DNA of 64,000 nucleotides from Branchiostoma lanceolatum (GCF_035083965.1 NC_089735.1:11445001-11509000), one strand, 5' to 3'; numbered from the stretch's first letter, positions 51,301 through 63,548 are shown. A program made the numbers and translations. Notes: generated from the sequence alone by a model not told the origin.

Positions 51301-54300
51301 GTTTATGTGTGATGATATCAAAGTTCATTTTTTTATTATACATGTATGTATAGAGGCTATTTACGGTTTATGTTGATGAAGGTTAGACACCCAGGTAATA
51401 AGATTTAGTCTTCATTGTCTTAACCTCATTAACGTATCTATTCAGAGTTTTGGTATAATACCTGGTTTCCCAGTCCTTTCCTTAGCCACTGACGAAAGAC
51501 AGCAGATACTGTCTGAAACGTCTGACTCTTTAAAAACTTTATCCAGTTGCTTGAGTAACCCGTGTTGGTCATATTTACTTTTTAAGACAAGTAAGTTAAA
51601 AACACCGGTACCCATAAAGACTAAGTTGTTGAAACAATAACAGCAAAACAAAGGATATGCTAGCTTTTATCGGCAGTCTCGATGGGTTTGAAATGGAGAA
51701 GTCACAAATTGTAAATGTGAATGTAAAAGCTACAAATCTAGATATACTGCACATATTTTAAGATTTACAGTGTGCTAATTTGTCATAAAATCCACAGTCT
51801 TTGGAGAATACTACAATGATTGAAATATTGCTGATGTGATACATATAGGTTGTTGATGATTTTCCTGAATATAGAAACAACATAAGGTTATGGAGCTCCA
51901 AGTACGAGAAATCCAGGAGAAAGAGAAGAAACTGGCTGATCTACAGAAGGTTCTTCAGGAGAAAGATGCGGCCCTGCTGCAGCTTAAGGCAGAAATCCAC
52001 GAGAAGGACAAGCTGTTAGAAAACAGCATCTCACACCAGATTCAGGCAGTGTCCGCACAGGTGAAGAAGGTACAGCTCAGCAGGTGAGAAGAACTTATTC
52101 TTAGTTCAGAGTTCTTGTTGGGGTCTTTGTAGGCATCATTTCTTTATACACATCAGTTAGTTCTATGTAGGCATCAGTTAGTTCTTTGTAGGCATCAGAG
52201 TTCGATTAGTTAGGTTAGAATCCTTCCAGGGCTGTTTCTGTCCATCTGCCTATTCAAGGTAGAAATTTCACCCCATCTGTCAAGAAAAAATCAGAACAAA
52301 AATATATTTTTGTAAGCTTCAAATGTCGGATTTAACCATGGAAATGAACAACATTTGTTTCCAAGTTCCAGTTGATTCAAATTTTGTATTTTCTTTTGCA
52401 ATGCTCCTGCCAGTTATCATGTTAAATGCTTTCAAAGGCCTGCAATAGATGCAATCCCCCTCCCAACAACAAAAACTCAAAGCTTTAGACAGCCCTGAAT
52501 CCTTCCCACATCTTTTTTTTATAGGAGCAGTGCCCATCTCCAATTCTATAGCCTTTGGACCCCACAGACCACTATATTAGGGGCTAGTCCACTGATAGTG
52601 CAGTGTGTTTAACTACCATACTCTTTCTCAAAAGCGCTGAGTGCTAAGCAGAGAAATCAGTATCAACCATTTTTCATATGACCTTCCGAATGCATGACAA
52701 ACACACAACCCCCTAGGCCATTGCACTGGTAACCGACATAATCTCCAATTTTGGGATAAAACTGGAACGGTTGCGATACAGCATGAGGGGGTGAAGTTTG
52801 CCATCTCCGCTTCTGTTATCTAGGAAGGAGATGCCGGTGGAGCAGGACGTTCCTGACCCCATCCAGCAAGCCATCGGCATGGTAACAGACAAAACACAGC
52901 GTGTGGGCGCCGCGGACGTCCAGTCTGTGCTGAAAGTGTCAGTAGAACTGGGGAAACTGAAGAACCTTCAGGAACAAATCTCTGCCTGTAGTGAAAAGGT
53001 AGGACTTGATATTTGTTTTACGTTCTTCATTAATGGCTGACAGGGGTTTCCAAGATAACATTACCAAAGGATGTTCATACATGTACATGTCATAACGGGT
53101 TTTTCTAGAAAAATCAAACAAGAGGGAGCACACACAGGCGAGGGAGTGAATTCTATGTATTTATGGAAGGTCGCTGAGGGAAGGCTGTATGCTGGGGATT
53201 AAGCTAAAATCTGAATGCAACAAGGGGGCACTGGGCTGAAACAAGAAGGCACAGCGCCCCTTTATCCCGATTTAGATGAACCCCTGTCATAACTTTGGGG
53301 AAAAACTGGGGCTCAGAGTGCTGGAGAGAAACAGTTTTGCAAGAGTTTCAATCTGAATAGTGAAGAAAAAAAGTGTATTTGAGCCCTGATATTTGTAATA
53401 TACAGACAGAAAGGAAGCTGATTAGACTACACAATGATAGGGTAACACAGTATCATGTGTTTTCATACATTGACGAGCTCACACTTGAAATAAGACTGTA
53501 TTTTTCATTCAGGATGACACCCTTACTGGCCTGATAGCTGAGAGGAACGATGCTCGAAAGTACGCCCAGGCAGCGATAACGGAGTGTGTCGAGGAGATGA
53601 AGAACCTACCGCTACAGTCTCGCCGGTCCTCTCTTCAGGACACCGTCTCTGGTATCGAGGAGACGTACAAGAAATATGTGTCATCCGAGGGAAAGATCGG
53701 AGGCAAGGCTAGCACAGAAACGTTCCAGACCTTCCTCGAGTGGCGGGTAAGTCTGTTACTGTACAAACTTGTAGCATGAGCTTCCCATATACAGACGAAG
53801 CCACTTAATTGCACATCGGATAAACGCACACTCTGTTTAATTGCACTGAATCCAAAAATCCCAAACCGGTTCCCATTCACTGCATTGTTAGTGGCTCCGC
53901 ATATCTGCACCGCACATTGTCACCATGCCGGATAACTGCACCATTTTTTTTTTAAAATCCTCGACAAGTTAACTAAAAAGGTGCTCTAAAATCGGAAAAC
54001 GTCGTACAAATGAGCCGATACCTGCCGGTGTAAAGGTGCAATACCGCCAATATGTTTAAAACTGTTTTAGTAACGAAAGAAGGCGGTCTCCATTGACAGT
54101 TATGTTGAAAGGAATCATATGGGATGTCCCGGGCGGGTCGGCATTAAGACACGCACGCCTACCAAAGGCGGCATTAAGCTTTGGCAGACAGCATGCTGTA
54201 CTGAATAAAGATTGGTCTCTACCTGTACACTGTCTAATTACTGTGAATGCATTCAAGTTCGCGGGAATTTGATTTCGCGTCGCGGCATCGCTATTGTCAC

Positions 54301-57300
54301 ATACTGCTGCAATAATAAAACACCGGCGTCTTTACGTCACATTCAGTCGGAAACCAAACAGCGACTCGGCAATGGCGTAGGTGGACATAGCAGTCGCTTT
54401 TGATGATGTGGTGCTGACGTGATGGCACAGCTGAATCCGCGTCGTAGAAACGAGGTGTACGAGGTGTACGCGGGTTCGGCTCTGCTACATGTATAAGGAG
54501 AATGATCTGTCACTGATCAAACTAGAACTAAGAACTCAATATTTTGTTGGCTCTATGCGGTATGGTAGCGCAAGAATTGTTACGTTAGCTACTAAGGTCA
54601 AGTATGTCTCGACTCTGGGGCGTTATCCAGTCTGTGATTGAGAAAAAACATGGTGGTGCGGTCCAGCTAGGAATTTCGCATAATTGCACCAGCCGGATAA
54701 TTGCACCAAAACCGCTGACAAATGGGTGGTGCAGTTAAGCGAATTCCACTGTAGCACCAAAGTAGTACACAGGGGAAAAAAATATTTAAAGTCCATTTTT
54801 GGCCATACCACATTATTTTCTTGGTTCTCCAACAGTTTAGATGAAACATTTAGAACATTCAGGAAAAATAACACTGATTGAACTAGTCACTTGCACTTCC
54901 ACAATGGTTTGCTAGGTGTCCTTATTACTGCATGTGGCCACAATGAACAAACACTTTTCCTCTATCCTCCAGGGTCTACCAATGGCCTACAGAGTATCAA
55001 AACTGGTAAGCCTGTTTGCAGGTGACAGCACTTTGGACTAAACATGACCATAATCTTACACTTATTACGCCAATGAGAAGATCTCTTCAAGCCTAGCTCA
55101 GTCTAGTCTAGTAACACAACGTGTGATCTCATGTCAGGGATAACAGATAGCAGGTCTTACCTGTTTTAGGTAAATGTGCTTATTATTTTTATATTTCATT
55201 CCATGATGTGTATTATATACAGAGCCATAAATCCCAGAGTCTTCAATCTCTGCGCCGAGCAACAAACCAACATTGCAAGGAGGTGTGCCAAGAGTTAGAG
55301 GCAGTGGTGCAGGTGAACAGACTTCTCATTCACAACTGGCATGTTAAACTAATCTCCAAGCAGATGTTGGGTTGGAAGATCGTAATGATTTCTGACTGCA
55401 CAGTTTCTTTGTTAAAGCTGCGTTATGAGCATGATATTTTTTCTGTTTCTCTTTATGATTTTTCTTTGAGTTTATCTATTGTGCATCAAGGACTAGTCTA
55501 TCTTTATACCCATCAGGCATTGTAACCACACAATTTTTGCCTTCCATTTTGGAAACAAAAACTGCTTACCATTTCTCCCTATCCCCTGTTAAGCTGTTTA
55601 GCCAGATACCGCATCTTAGTGGGACTAATATCAGATTAGTTTTATCCTACCAGTAAAACATCTCCTTTCTTTTTTACCGCTAGCGCGCTCAAGCCTTTTT
55701 CTTAACGATTATAAACAGTTTTGTTTTGGAATTGATAACATTTAAGAACTAACCATTGAAACAAAAGAAAAGTGAAGACTTTACATTGTAACTTTTCCTA
55801 TTTTAAACCCCTCAGTCTCTCAGTGGCCTCATGATGGGAGAGACAGGGAATGATGTGGACTCAGCCATCCCAGGGATTGACCTTGCTGAACTCCTGTCAG
55901 ACTTTGGGCAGGTCATGGAGCAGGAGCTGACAGACTCCAAGGTAGAGGAGGGAGGGGACGTGAAGCTGATGACTAAAGTGGTCAACATGCTACTGAATGA
56001 CCTGAGAGGGGAGATAGCAGACATCCACAAACTACAGGTACTACATGTTTTTTAGTTGTCATTTCTTCCCTCTCTCTTTCTGTGTGTGTGTGTGTGTGTG
56101 TCACTGTGTACGTATGTGTGTATGTACATGTATCTGTGTGTGTGTGTATGTGTGTGTGTGTGTGAGTTTTGTGTGTGTGTGTGAGTGTGTGTGTGTGTTT
56201 CTACATTGCAGTTTTTCCATGTTCTGCCAGAATGCTTGCCTCTGAGGTAGTGAAGACTTCTACTTCTGATTTCCTTCTTCCATATGAAGCAATAGAAAAA
56301 TGACTTGAAAAGCACAAACATTGCTTTGAATTATTCCTTGAGCCAGTTCTAAATTTTTCCCACTATTTAGTACGTTGAAACCTGTTTGTGAAGCAACAGA
56401 CTAAAGCTGGTAAAATCTACTGTGGTAATAACTCTGAATACTGCTTTTTACTATTTCGGAGATGCACACAGCCTGTTTTGACAATGTTACTGTTTTTAAA
56501 GGGGCTTCTTGCTCGGAATCTGAAGTGTCAGGAAGACATGTCTCGCTGGATCACCTCCCAGCCGGACCTGGAGCCCTTAAGGCTGGTCAAGAAGGAAATC
56601 AGGGCACTGAAGTCCGAGATCCGCCACAAGATGGCTGACAAACAGGACCTGGAGGAAGAGGTGAGAAGAACAACTTCTAACAAGAAATAAAAATAAATGA
56701 ATTTTAGGTCCAACACAAAGGTGGTCAGTGGTTTTGTGGTTATGTTAACCGTTGTTAACTTAAGGTTCTGGGTTCAAATCCCTAGCAAGCTCCGATATTG
56801 TGCCCTTGGGAAAGGCACTTTACACCTATTTTCCTCACTCGACTCTGGTGAAAATGAGTACTTAGCTTTGGTTAAGGACATCCTCTCGGATGAGACGTAA
56901 AGTCAGCAGGATGGAATTGAAAAATCTGACTTTTTAGAAAGAGTGATACCATGCAAGCAGTTGTTTTTCCTCTATGCAGTATCATTGTTGTATTATTGTA
57001 CATTTATTTGTCTTGTAAGTTGCTTGGAATCTAAGAAGATTAGTGTTGAGCAGACTTACTCCTGGATATCCAAATTAAAGGTAACAAAGTATATACTCCC
57101 TACCACCTGTAGGACTTCACAGGTGCGCAGCTGCAGCAGGTGGAATGCCAGCTGATGGACCTGAGGGAGAAGATCCAAGATGCCTTCATCAGGGAGCATC
57201 AGCTGATGGAGGAGGCAGCAACGCAGGCCGACTCTAACTTCCCCGAACTCCCCCTGCTGTATCCTGAGCTCAACCTTGCAACTTTCATGGTTAGACAGTT

Positions 57301-60300
57301 TAACTATCTATAGCTACATTTGTGTTTGCTATTTTCTGCCTGTCAAGTACTGTAGCGTTGTGTGGCGCAAGTGGTAGAGCGCGCGGCTGTCAAACAATGG
57401 GGCCCAGGATCGAGCCCGGGTTGTGCCCAGAGACATGTCCGAACTTGCGCCCCAACGTTGTGCCCTTGGGAAAGGCACTTAACAGGACTTTTCTCACTTC
57501 ACTCAGGTGTAAATGAGTACCTAGCTCATCTAGGGTTAGGGACATCCCTCGGATAGGACGTCAAATGGAGGTCCCTTGTTTGGGGAGAGCCACACCCCGC
57601 ACACGTAAAAGAACCCACCACACCTTTCGAAAAAGAGTAGGGGCATGCCCCGGTGTACGATGGTCCAAATCCTTCTGTCTGGAGTTGGTGTTTCACTACA
57701 AATCACTGGTAAACCTCCATCTCGTATCAGCCATACGGTGATTTACACCATTCACCCGGACGGGAGAACTACCGAATCCCCGTCTTGTATGACAGCCAAT
57801 GAAAGGGTATGTCACCCCATAAAAAAGGGCAGTATAACCCTAAGCAAGGGGCCAGTTCTGGCCTGTGCACGTACTACTACAACTACAAGTTCTGTAAATT
57901 CAGAAATGTTTGCAGGGATGTAATTTTGCAGTAGGGAGAAAATGGAGTGTTTGTGGTGGTTTTGAGTTCGTGTTTGAAACAATAGTAGCACTTCAGTCAC
58001 ACAATGGTGGTTTTAAGTTCGCAGTAACAGCGATCTTGAACCAGTTACGCTCACTCAAGATTAGCTCTTCAGTGAGCGTAACTGGTTCAAGATCGCTGTT
58101 TGCAATATGTTTTTATATCTTTATGCAAGCCTTTGTTTTCACTTTCCACTTTTCCAAATGTGTGTGATAGCAGGTATCAACACTTGAAAACCTTTACATG
58201 TTGTGTTACAGGCGAGTGGTGGCCTTGTGAAGGTAGGATGGGAGCTAGATCACTACAACGTGGCCCCGGTCCCCCTAGCGCTCACCAAAGGAAGTGCAGC
58301 TGCCGTTCTGACAACCTTTAACCACAAGCCAGTGGTGATAAAGGAGTACATGGTCGAGGGAGGGGAGGGAAGTGAGAGATCCAAGAAGGCCATCTTGTCA
58401 CGGGCAAAGGAGTTCCACGGCTTCAAGCACCCAAGCATCATACCTGTAAAGGCTATCTTCTTCAGCAAGGTACATGTAGGAGTAATCTTTCTTTTCAAGG
58501 GAGTGAAAGTGTGAAAGTGAAGTATTGTTTTTGGCTCCTCTATGTCTACATGTGTGCATTGGTGTGTGTTTGTGTGTGTGTGTATTGGTGTGTATGTGTG
58601 TGTGTCTATGTCTATGTGTGTTTGTCTATGTGTGTTTGTGTGTGTGTGCTTGCGTGTGTTTCCAAATGAACGCTTTAACATTCCTATCCTACTACTTTCG
58701 TCTGGGGGATTGGCAAACAGTGTTTAATATCTGATTACAGGTTTGCGTAGCAAAACCTTTTTGGATCCGTTGGTATGTGTGGTGGCCGCCATCTTGCTTT
58801 TGTGACATCGCAGGGTAGCCATACCATTTCATTGGGAGGGGTGTTTTTTGGGGTCACTAGGGTTCACTTTTTTTCTAACAAATCAGCTTTCACACATTCA
58901 ACTCAAATAAAAAGAAAATTCAATACCAATTCATATTTACAAAAAGACCCCGTAATCACTAAACTAACATAGCAAACCTGAAGTATATGTAGCACAAATA
59001 CTTAACTTTAGTTCGCTTTTGTCATCCTAAGTTGATAACCTGTTAACATGTGATGATTGTACTGTTGTCTCCCTGCAGATAATGAGACAGATGTATGTAC
59101 AGATGCCGTATTACCTGGGGTCCAGTCTGACAGAGCTACAGGACTCCAACCCTCTCAACAACTTGGTACGTAGTCAACTTCCATATTGTGATGCATCTGC
59201 TGAAAATGAAAATTAACCTTCCTTGGGCTGCCTAACCCCATAGCCAATACACATTTGGTGAGAAAAGGCTACCATACCACACTGATGGTTAAATCGAGGG
59301 GGAAAAGCTTGGATGACCTCTGAATGGATGTAATGGGTAAAATTTTATCAGTTTAAACTTTAAGAGAGAGAGAGAGAAAAAGGAAAGTGATCTCGAACCA
59401 GTTTAGCTCAAATGAACAGATGAGCTAATCTTCCACTGGTCGTGAAGACAGACGCTATGTACAGTATTTATAGGTTCATTGTACCGGGGAAATTCGGCTA
59501 GCTCTTTTTGACAAGCACAATGAACAGTGGACCACGGCTTAACGTCCCGTCCTAAGGACTGCGACCTTTTCCGGTAGCGTGCATGTCGGGTGAGCGACAC
59601 AGCCGGGATTGAACCGGGGGCTTCTAGATCCAGAGGCAAGATCGCTAACCACTGGACTATGCACGCTACCTGACTCAATGTAGAACTAGGTGCTCTTTTA
59701 TTCCTGAATCATGAAATATGTTTTTCATCGTAGGAGACGTTCTTTGTCCTGAAGGGTGTCCTGGAAGGGTTGTACCATTTGCACACCAGGGGTGTGTCCC
59801 ACGGTGCTGTCACCCCTCAGTATGTGCTTGCACCAGGACGGACTCAAGGCATGCTGGACAACTATGACTTCTCCAAGACACCGGTGGGCACCTTGTAATA
59901 GTTTGTTTCTTGTACTTGTGCCATGAATAGCTTTATAGTTTTAAAAAAAAGAGTTGAGCATCCTTATGTCATTGTCTTGAAAAAACTTGGTTAGACAGGA
60001 CCTGACAGAAAAGAAATGAGCCACAGTTTTGGAAACTAAACTTTGTAGATCCTCCACCTTTAAAAGATGGCGTTTATTTCTTCTGATGTTATGTGAAAAG
60101 CTGGTTGCGTACTTTCTTGGTTGGGGTTGCTGTAATGTTGTTGTTGTATATTTCCAATATGAAAAAAAATGAGGCAGGAAAATCCAAGAAATTGAATTGG
60201 CGTGGCGTCGGTAATTGATACGAAAATGACAATCCTGTGTCTGTTTTGCCCAAAACAGACCCAGCGTGCTGCCACACCGTTCCAAACACCCAACGGGCTG

Positions 60301-63208
60301 AGTTTCGTTCCTCCGGAGGTGGCGAAGGGTCAGCTGGCTTCAGCTGCCTCGGACATGTACCAGTTTGGGGTGCTGGTGCTGTGGATGTGCTGTCCTGCTG
60401 ACAACTTCACCAGCACTGACTGGGGTGTGCCCAGCCTGAGTAACATCACCTTGGTGAGTCAGCTGTATGGTATAGAGCACTGTGAATCTATATTTAGTAG
60501 GGGTGGATACCGGTTCGCTGGACCTGATTCGGACCTTTATAACATCCAAGAACCGAGTCCAAAAAACCTGAAAGCCAAAAAACCTGAGTCCAAAAAAACC
60601 TGAACAAAGTACAAATATATGTTTCTATTTTGTTTGATAAAAAGTGTTTTGAGTCTCCCCTCTGACAAAAAAGGCATTTAGAATAAGTGCAACATTCAAA
60701 TATCAAACACTTTTGTCCTGAAAGTCTTCTCATCAAGAAACTTTTATTGCCGTGCGTGTCTGTATTAATCCTCCATGCTTAATATTGGTCTAATAAAACA
60801 AAACATCAACTGGACAGGATCAGGTCCGGACCTGAACCTAAATCTCTGGACCTAAACTTGGACTTAGACCTTATTAAGCCGAACCGGTATCCACCCCTAA
60901 TATTGAGTATTTTCAACTTCACAGTTTTCGCAGTAACTACTGTAAGCTCATTTATTTTTTGCGAGGGCGTGATATAGACAGGAAAACATTTTTTACAGTG
61001 CTCTAAGGTCACAGTTGAAGCAATGCTGTAATACAGTAGTAATATATTTGAAAGGCATATCCACAGTTCATAGATTCGTGGTGGGCACCATGAAAAATGC
61101 AAAAATAAAACCATTGCAAACCATTTCTATCGCGACACACATGTTCTGTCTTCCACTGCATTACTACTGTTGTTTCAACGGTGAAAACAAATTTACTGAA
61201 ACTCTTTATTTAATTGTGCTGCAAAGTTTAATTGACATCCAGTCATTGTGTGGTAACTCTCTTTTATTTCCTATTTTGTCACAGGATGTTGATCTGCGAG
61301 AGTTCCTGCCACGCCTCCTGCAGGCCAACAGCTCTACCAGACACACAGCTGACAGGATACTCCAGCTCAAGTTCTTCAAGGAGCCTCCTACAGCAAAGGT
61401 CCCACTGCTGAGCCAGCCAAAGAGTCCTGTCCTTCCCAAGTCAGTCCAGAATCTCGGCAGTAGTAGTGTAAAGGAGGTGGCAAGTACACATCACCATGAC
61501 ATGGTTTCTACCAACCAGACAGGATCGTCTCCTACTCTAGCAGCATCCAAGCCAGTCTACTCCGCTCTACCTCTGCGTGCATGTTCATCTCCGCCTACTG
61601 GTAGTGAAGCCCCGAGAGCTGTACCAGGTCTTCCCGTATCACCCCAACCTCAGAGTCCTACTGTAAAGGATGGTCCTACCTCCTTGCCAAGACCTCTGTC
61701 TCCACAGCTTACAGCCATCCCTAGTATCAAGAGTTCACCTATGATCAATCTTGCCAACATCACCGCAGCAATCCTTAAGGAAACAGAGACGATCACGCCG
61801 AGCGCATCTGGTTTGGAAAAGGAAGGAGCGGAGTACAATTCTGTGAAGCAGAAATCATACGTAGGAGCTGGAGAGGTTCCTGTTTCGCCATCTGCATCAA
61901 AAGAAAGCCTGCAACAGCAACATCTTGATATCATGAAAGCGAAAGGGGCCAATGTTCTGATCCAGTATGGCGTCCCGTCACCTGACATGGCAATCCGTGA
62001 AGCAACCGGCGCAGGAAGCACGCCAAGCAGTCCAACAAAACCAACAGAAGAACCATCAGTGTGTGGTACAACTGACCTCAAGCCAAGAGCCAAGCCAAGT
62101 GCTGCAGTCGCCAACATTCCTGCCGACTCTGACACCTCTGAAACGTCCCTAGACGCAGACCAACCAGCACCAGCAGTCAATCCTACGACTTCTGGGTTCA
62201 CCACTTCCATGAGGGCGTCCCTGGAAGCAGCCTATGAGTCGCTGGGTCTGCTGATGTCGCCCACAAAACACTCATCTACATCCAGCCAGCAGTCTTCATC
62301 GGCTTCGACCAGCATCACATCCTGTCTGGAGGAGACAGCAGACAGTCCAGTCACAGAGGTGACTAGCTGTGAAATTCATGCCATGATTTCCTTTTGTCTA
62401 GTGATGACACTATTGCTTCAGCCGCAAGGGAGTGTAGTGTTGTTTGGCTTGTCAATGTGTGTGTGTTTGTGTGTTTCCAAAATCCTACTTTTGCATCCTA
62501 GGCATGTTGCATGATCAGATTAAGTGTCTGTGGGTAGTTTCTCTGCCTGTTAGCAACATTTCATGTGAGGGGAAACCTGTGCACGGTACTGTTGTTCAGT
62601 AGTGCAATGGATGATGACTACAGTACAGAATTAGACATAACTGTAACATATTTTCCATAAACAGTCCACAGATCTGAAAGCATAATGTTAAGTGCCTCTT
62701 CCAAGGGCATAACATTGGGGCCTACTAAGGATTCCAACTCAAGACCTTTAGATTCAACTACCGCTGCCACAAAATCATCATCATCGGTCAATATGCCAAT
62801 GCATTGTTGGGGCTATACCGCCTCTTTCCGGGTGGCATGCCCTTTCGTTGGTTTATACAAGTCGGGAATGCACCTGGTCTCCCATCCAGGTGAAAACAGT
62901 CCAAAGAAAGTTTACAAAAATATCTAACAATTTTTGTCCCCCTTCTTCAGTCCACAGATCTGGAGGCATCCATGGCTGCTACTAGTTCCCCTGCGTCCAT
63001 GTCCCCGCCCCCCTCCCCTCTCAGGACAACACCAGAGATGGTGGAGCAGCAGTCATCTCCCCTGACAGTAGGGATGGGCGGACTGTCCTCAAGCCTCACC
63101 GAGAGCCTGCCATCTTCGTACTTAAGCCCCAACGGACACCTGCCTGCCACGGTGGTAGACACAGGGTCGGATGGGCCTGGTGGGTTTGACAGTAATGTTT
63201 TTCAGTAG
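42355..63208 (+). CDS. STK31: STK31-like protein: RRM, Tudor, coiled coil, pseudokinase, Ser/Pro-rich tail
   Basis: Twenty-four exons: 42355-42453, 43674-43759, 44282-44366, 44794-44834, 45488-45704, 46764-46922, 48222-48296, 49063-49212, 49851-50059 (GC donor, uncertain), 51087-51222, 51875-52083, 52824-52998, 53513-53746, 54973-55005, 55223-55312, 55816-56037, 56502-56660, 57113-57289, 58212-58469, 59079-59165, 59734-59883, 60259-60453, 61285-62358, 62951-63208; about 1525 aa. Domains: RRM (about 20-97; RNP2 VFVGGL, RNP1 KVAFVRFF); three 17-aa repeats (123-173); extended Tudor (about 177-370; [15 protein letters not shown]); coiled coils (about 420-850); [11 protein letters not shown], matching human FPELPLLHPEI; kinase fold (about 870-1110); long tail. 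The VAIK-like Lys is kept (VVIKEY), but HRD reads HGA and DFG reads NYD, so catalysis is unlikely. STK31 is a germ-cell Tudor protein in mammals. The last exon could splice on at 63181 (GTGGGT). Confidence 0.92.
43380..43596. mobile_element. MITE family D, near-complete copy
   Basis: Ends TACTGTAAATGCA and its near complement TGCACTTACAGTA. The interior is rich in GTTCGCGGTGGTTTTATGTT and its complement, so the element is largely self-complementary. TA boundaries suggest a Tc1/mariner-type or related MITE. Intron 1 of STK31. Confidence 0.8.
43795..43868 (+). mobile_element. Short reverse-transcriptase tail fragment
   Basis: The frame reads [20 protein letters not shown] then PLSTVGAS before a stop, resembling the W-N-S-L-P region at the end of LINE reverse transcriptases. 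Very short and dead; intron 2 of STK31. Confidence 0.5.
44520..44735. mobile_element. MITE family D, second copy
   Basis: It shares ACTGTAAATTCAGAAATGTTC and AACTTAAAACCACC with the 43380 copy but is more diverged. Intron 3 of STK31. Confidence 0.7.
45845..46090 (+). mobile_element. Degenerate non-LTR retrotransposon 3' end
   Basis: The frame, with several stops, resembles retrotransposon ORF2 C-termini: [20 protein letters not shown] then [31 protein letters not shown]. The W-T-x-M-S/T-L and D/N-R-x-x-W-R pattern is typical. Intron 5 of STK31. Confidence 0.5.
46196..46640 (+). mobile_element. tRNA-headed SINE, family A, copy 1
   Basis: It begins GGCGTTGTGTGGCG with a degenerate pol III A box, then a B box around GAGTTCGAACC. 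The body contains TAGGGTTAGGGACGTCCCTC and CGTAAAAGAACCCACC. It aligns along its length with 57354-57842. Not a functional tRNA gene: there is no cloverleaf beyond the promoter boxes. Confidence 0.78.
47059..47340. repeat. Tandem cluster of the dispersed CTGTATCTGTATAGCC repeat
   Basis: Four to five imperfect units of about 50 bp (TCTGTATAGCCGGTATAACC, CCCTTCAGCGTAACACACC). Single copies of the same family occur near 2715, 8868, 26265 and 43935 (opposite orientation). Family type unknown. Confidence 0.7.
47428..47730. repeat. Five-copy 61-bp tandem array
   Basis: Units start at 47428, 47489, 47550, 47611 and 47672, each beginning AAATTGGCCGAATAGAGTG and ending GAGAGAGGGTCCAAG. They are more than 90% identical by eye. 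No spacer-repeat alternation, so not a CRISPR array. Confidence 0.92.
47825..48020. mobile_element. MITE family D, nested copy
   Basis: TACTGTAAATGCATTTAAG at the left and TAACAGTA at the right; reverse orientation to the 43380 copy. It sits inside the right arm of the 47387-48057 foldback element. Confidence 0.8.
49510..49806 (-). mobile_element. tRNA-headed SINE, family B, copy 1
   Basis: On the minus strand it begins GTAGCGTGCTTAGTCCAGTG with an A box (TAGTCCAGTGGTTAGCG) and B box GGTTCGATCCC. Its tail ends near TGAACCAGTTAAGCTCA on the complementary strand. Matching copies lie at 59385-59671 and 63933-64000. Intron 8 of STK31. Confidence 0.8.
53792..54751. mobile_element. pogo/Tigger-like non-autonomous element
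   Basis: Ends CAGACGAAGCCACTTAATTG and the complement of CAGTGGAATTCGCTTAACTG, with TA on both sides (53790-53791 and 54752-54753). The subterminal TTAATTGCAC/GGATAA words repeat. The TIR style resembles pogo/Tigger elements. It contains a partial family-D MITE at about 54238. No transposase. Intron 13 of STK31. Confidence 0.65.
56083..56200. repeat. (TG)n microsatellite in STK31 intron
   Basis: TG/TATG/GAG-interrupted tract just after the exon ending at 56037. A similar tract is at 58558-58661 after the exon ending at 58469. Both give spurious Cys/Val ORFs. Confidence 0.85.
56720..56905 (+). mobile_element. SINE family A-like partial copy
   Basis: A B-box-like GGTTCAAATCC precedes TGTGCCCTTGGGAAAGGCAC and GGATGAGACGTAAA, all shared with the 57354 copy. 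3'-truncated and diverged. Confidence 0.6.
57354..57842 (+). mobile_element. tRNA-headed SINE, family A, copy 2
   Basis: The head GTGGCGCAAGTGGTAGAGCG is a near-canonical pol III A box and GGATCGAGCCC the B box. The body matches 46196-46640, including CCCGGACGGGAGAACT and CCCATAAAAA. Intron 18 of STK31. Confidence 0.85.
57893..58020. mobile_element. MITE family D fragment
   Basis: CTGTAAATTCAGAAATG opens it and GGTGGTTTTAAGTTCGC closes it; only one arm is kept, and it abuts the palindrome at 58026. Confidence 0.55.
58026..58100. repeat. Perfect 30-bp-arm palindrome, 15-nt loop
   Basis: The left arm starts AACAGCGATCTTGAACCAGT (58026-58055) and the right arm (58071-58100) is its exact complement. 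It shares TTGAACCAGTTA-like words with the SINE-B tails at about 49520 and 59392, suggesting origin from them. In intron 18 of STK31, 112 bp before an exon. Confidence 0.92.
58739..59006 (-). mobile_element. Dispersed repeat (family E), reverse copy
   Basis: Reverse complement of 24828-25092 with good conservation: GTTTGCGTAGCAAAACC, GGTGGCCGCCATC, TTCATTGGGAGGGGTGTTTT, AACTAACATAGCAAACCTG. Intron 19 of STK31. Confidence 0.75.
59385..59671 (-). mobile_element. tRNA-headed SINE, family B, copy 2
   Basis: Same structure as 49510-49806, with head TAGTCCAGTGGTTAGCGATC and a B box with one substitution (GTTCAATCCC) on the minus strand. Confidence 0.8.
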
Positions 63209-63548
63209 TGTATTTTGATATCCAAGCAGATGCTGGGGGGAGAGGTTGTAACGTTTTCTGACTGCCCAGCTGATTCATCATTCATCCAAGCATCTGTTCA
63301 GTTTGCCATGTTGGAGGAAGTGGCTGTCAGAGAAGCCAGGCAGTCAAAAGAACGTTACCCGGTACTACATGTACATTTGTATCTTCTGCCCCATCTAGAT
63401 CTGTTAAAAAATTAGTGTGTTTACCAATAGTGGGGCAAGAACCTGATAGAAGAGAAAAATTAGAACCCTACATTATTTGAAAGTGAAGTCACTGGTGAAA
63501 GAAAACACTTGAAACAGCCGTGTGGATGAAATTATGAATGCTCTATAG

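Noticed and set aside
57354-57430. tRNA gene at the SINE head (likewise 49740-49806, 59600-59671 and 63933-64000)
   Set aside because: A and B boxes are present, but no complete cloverleaf or aminoacyl stem was seen and each continues into a repeated SINE body.
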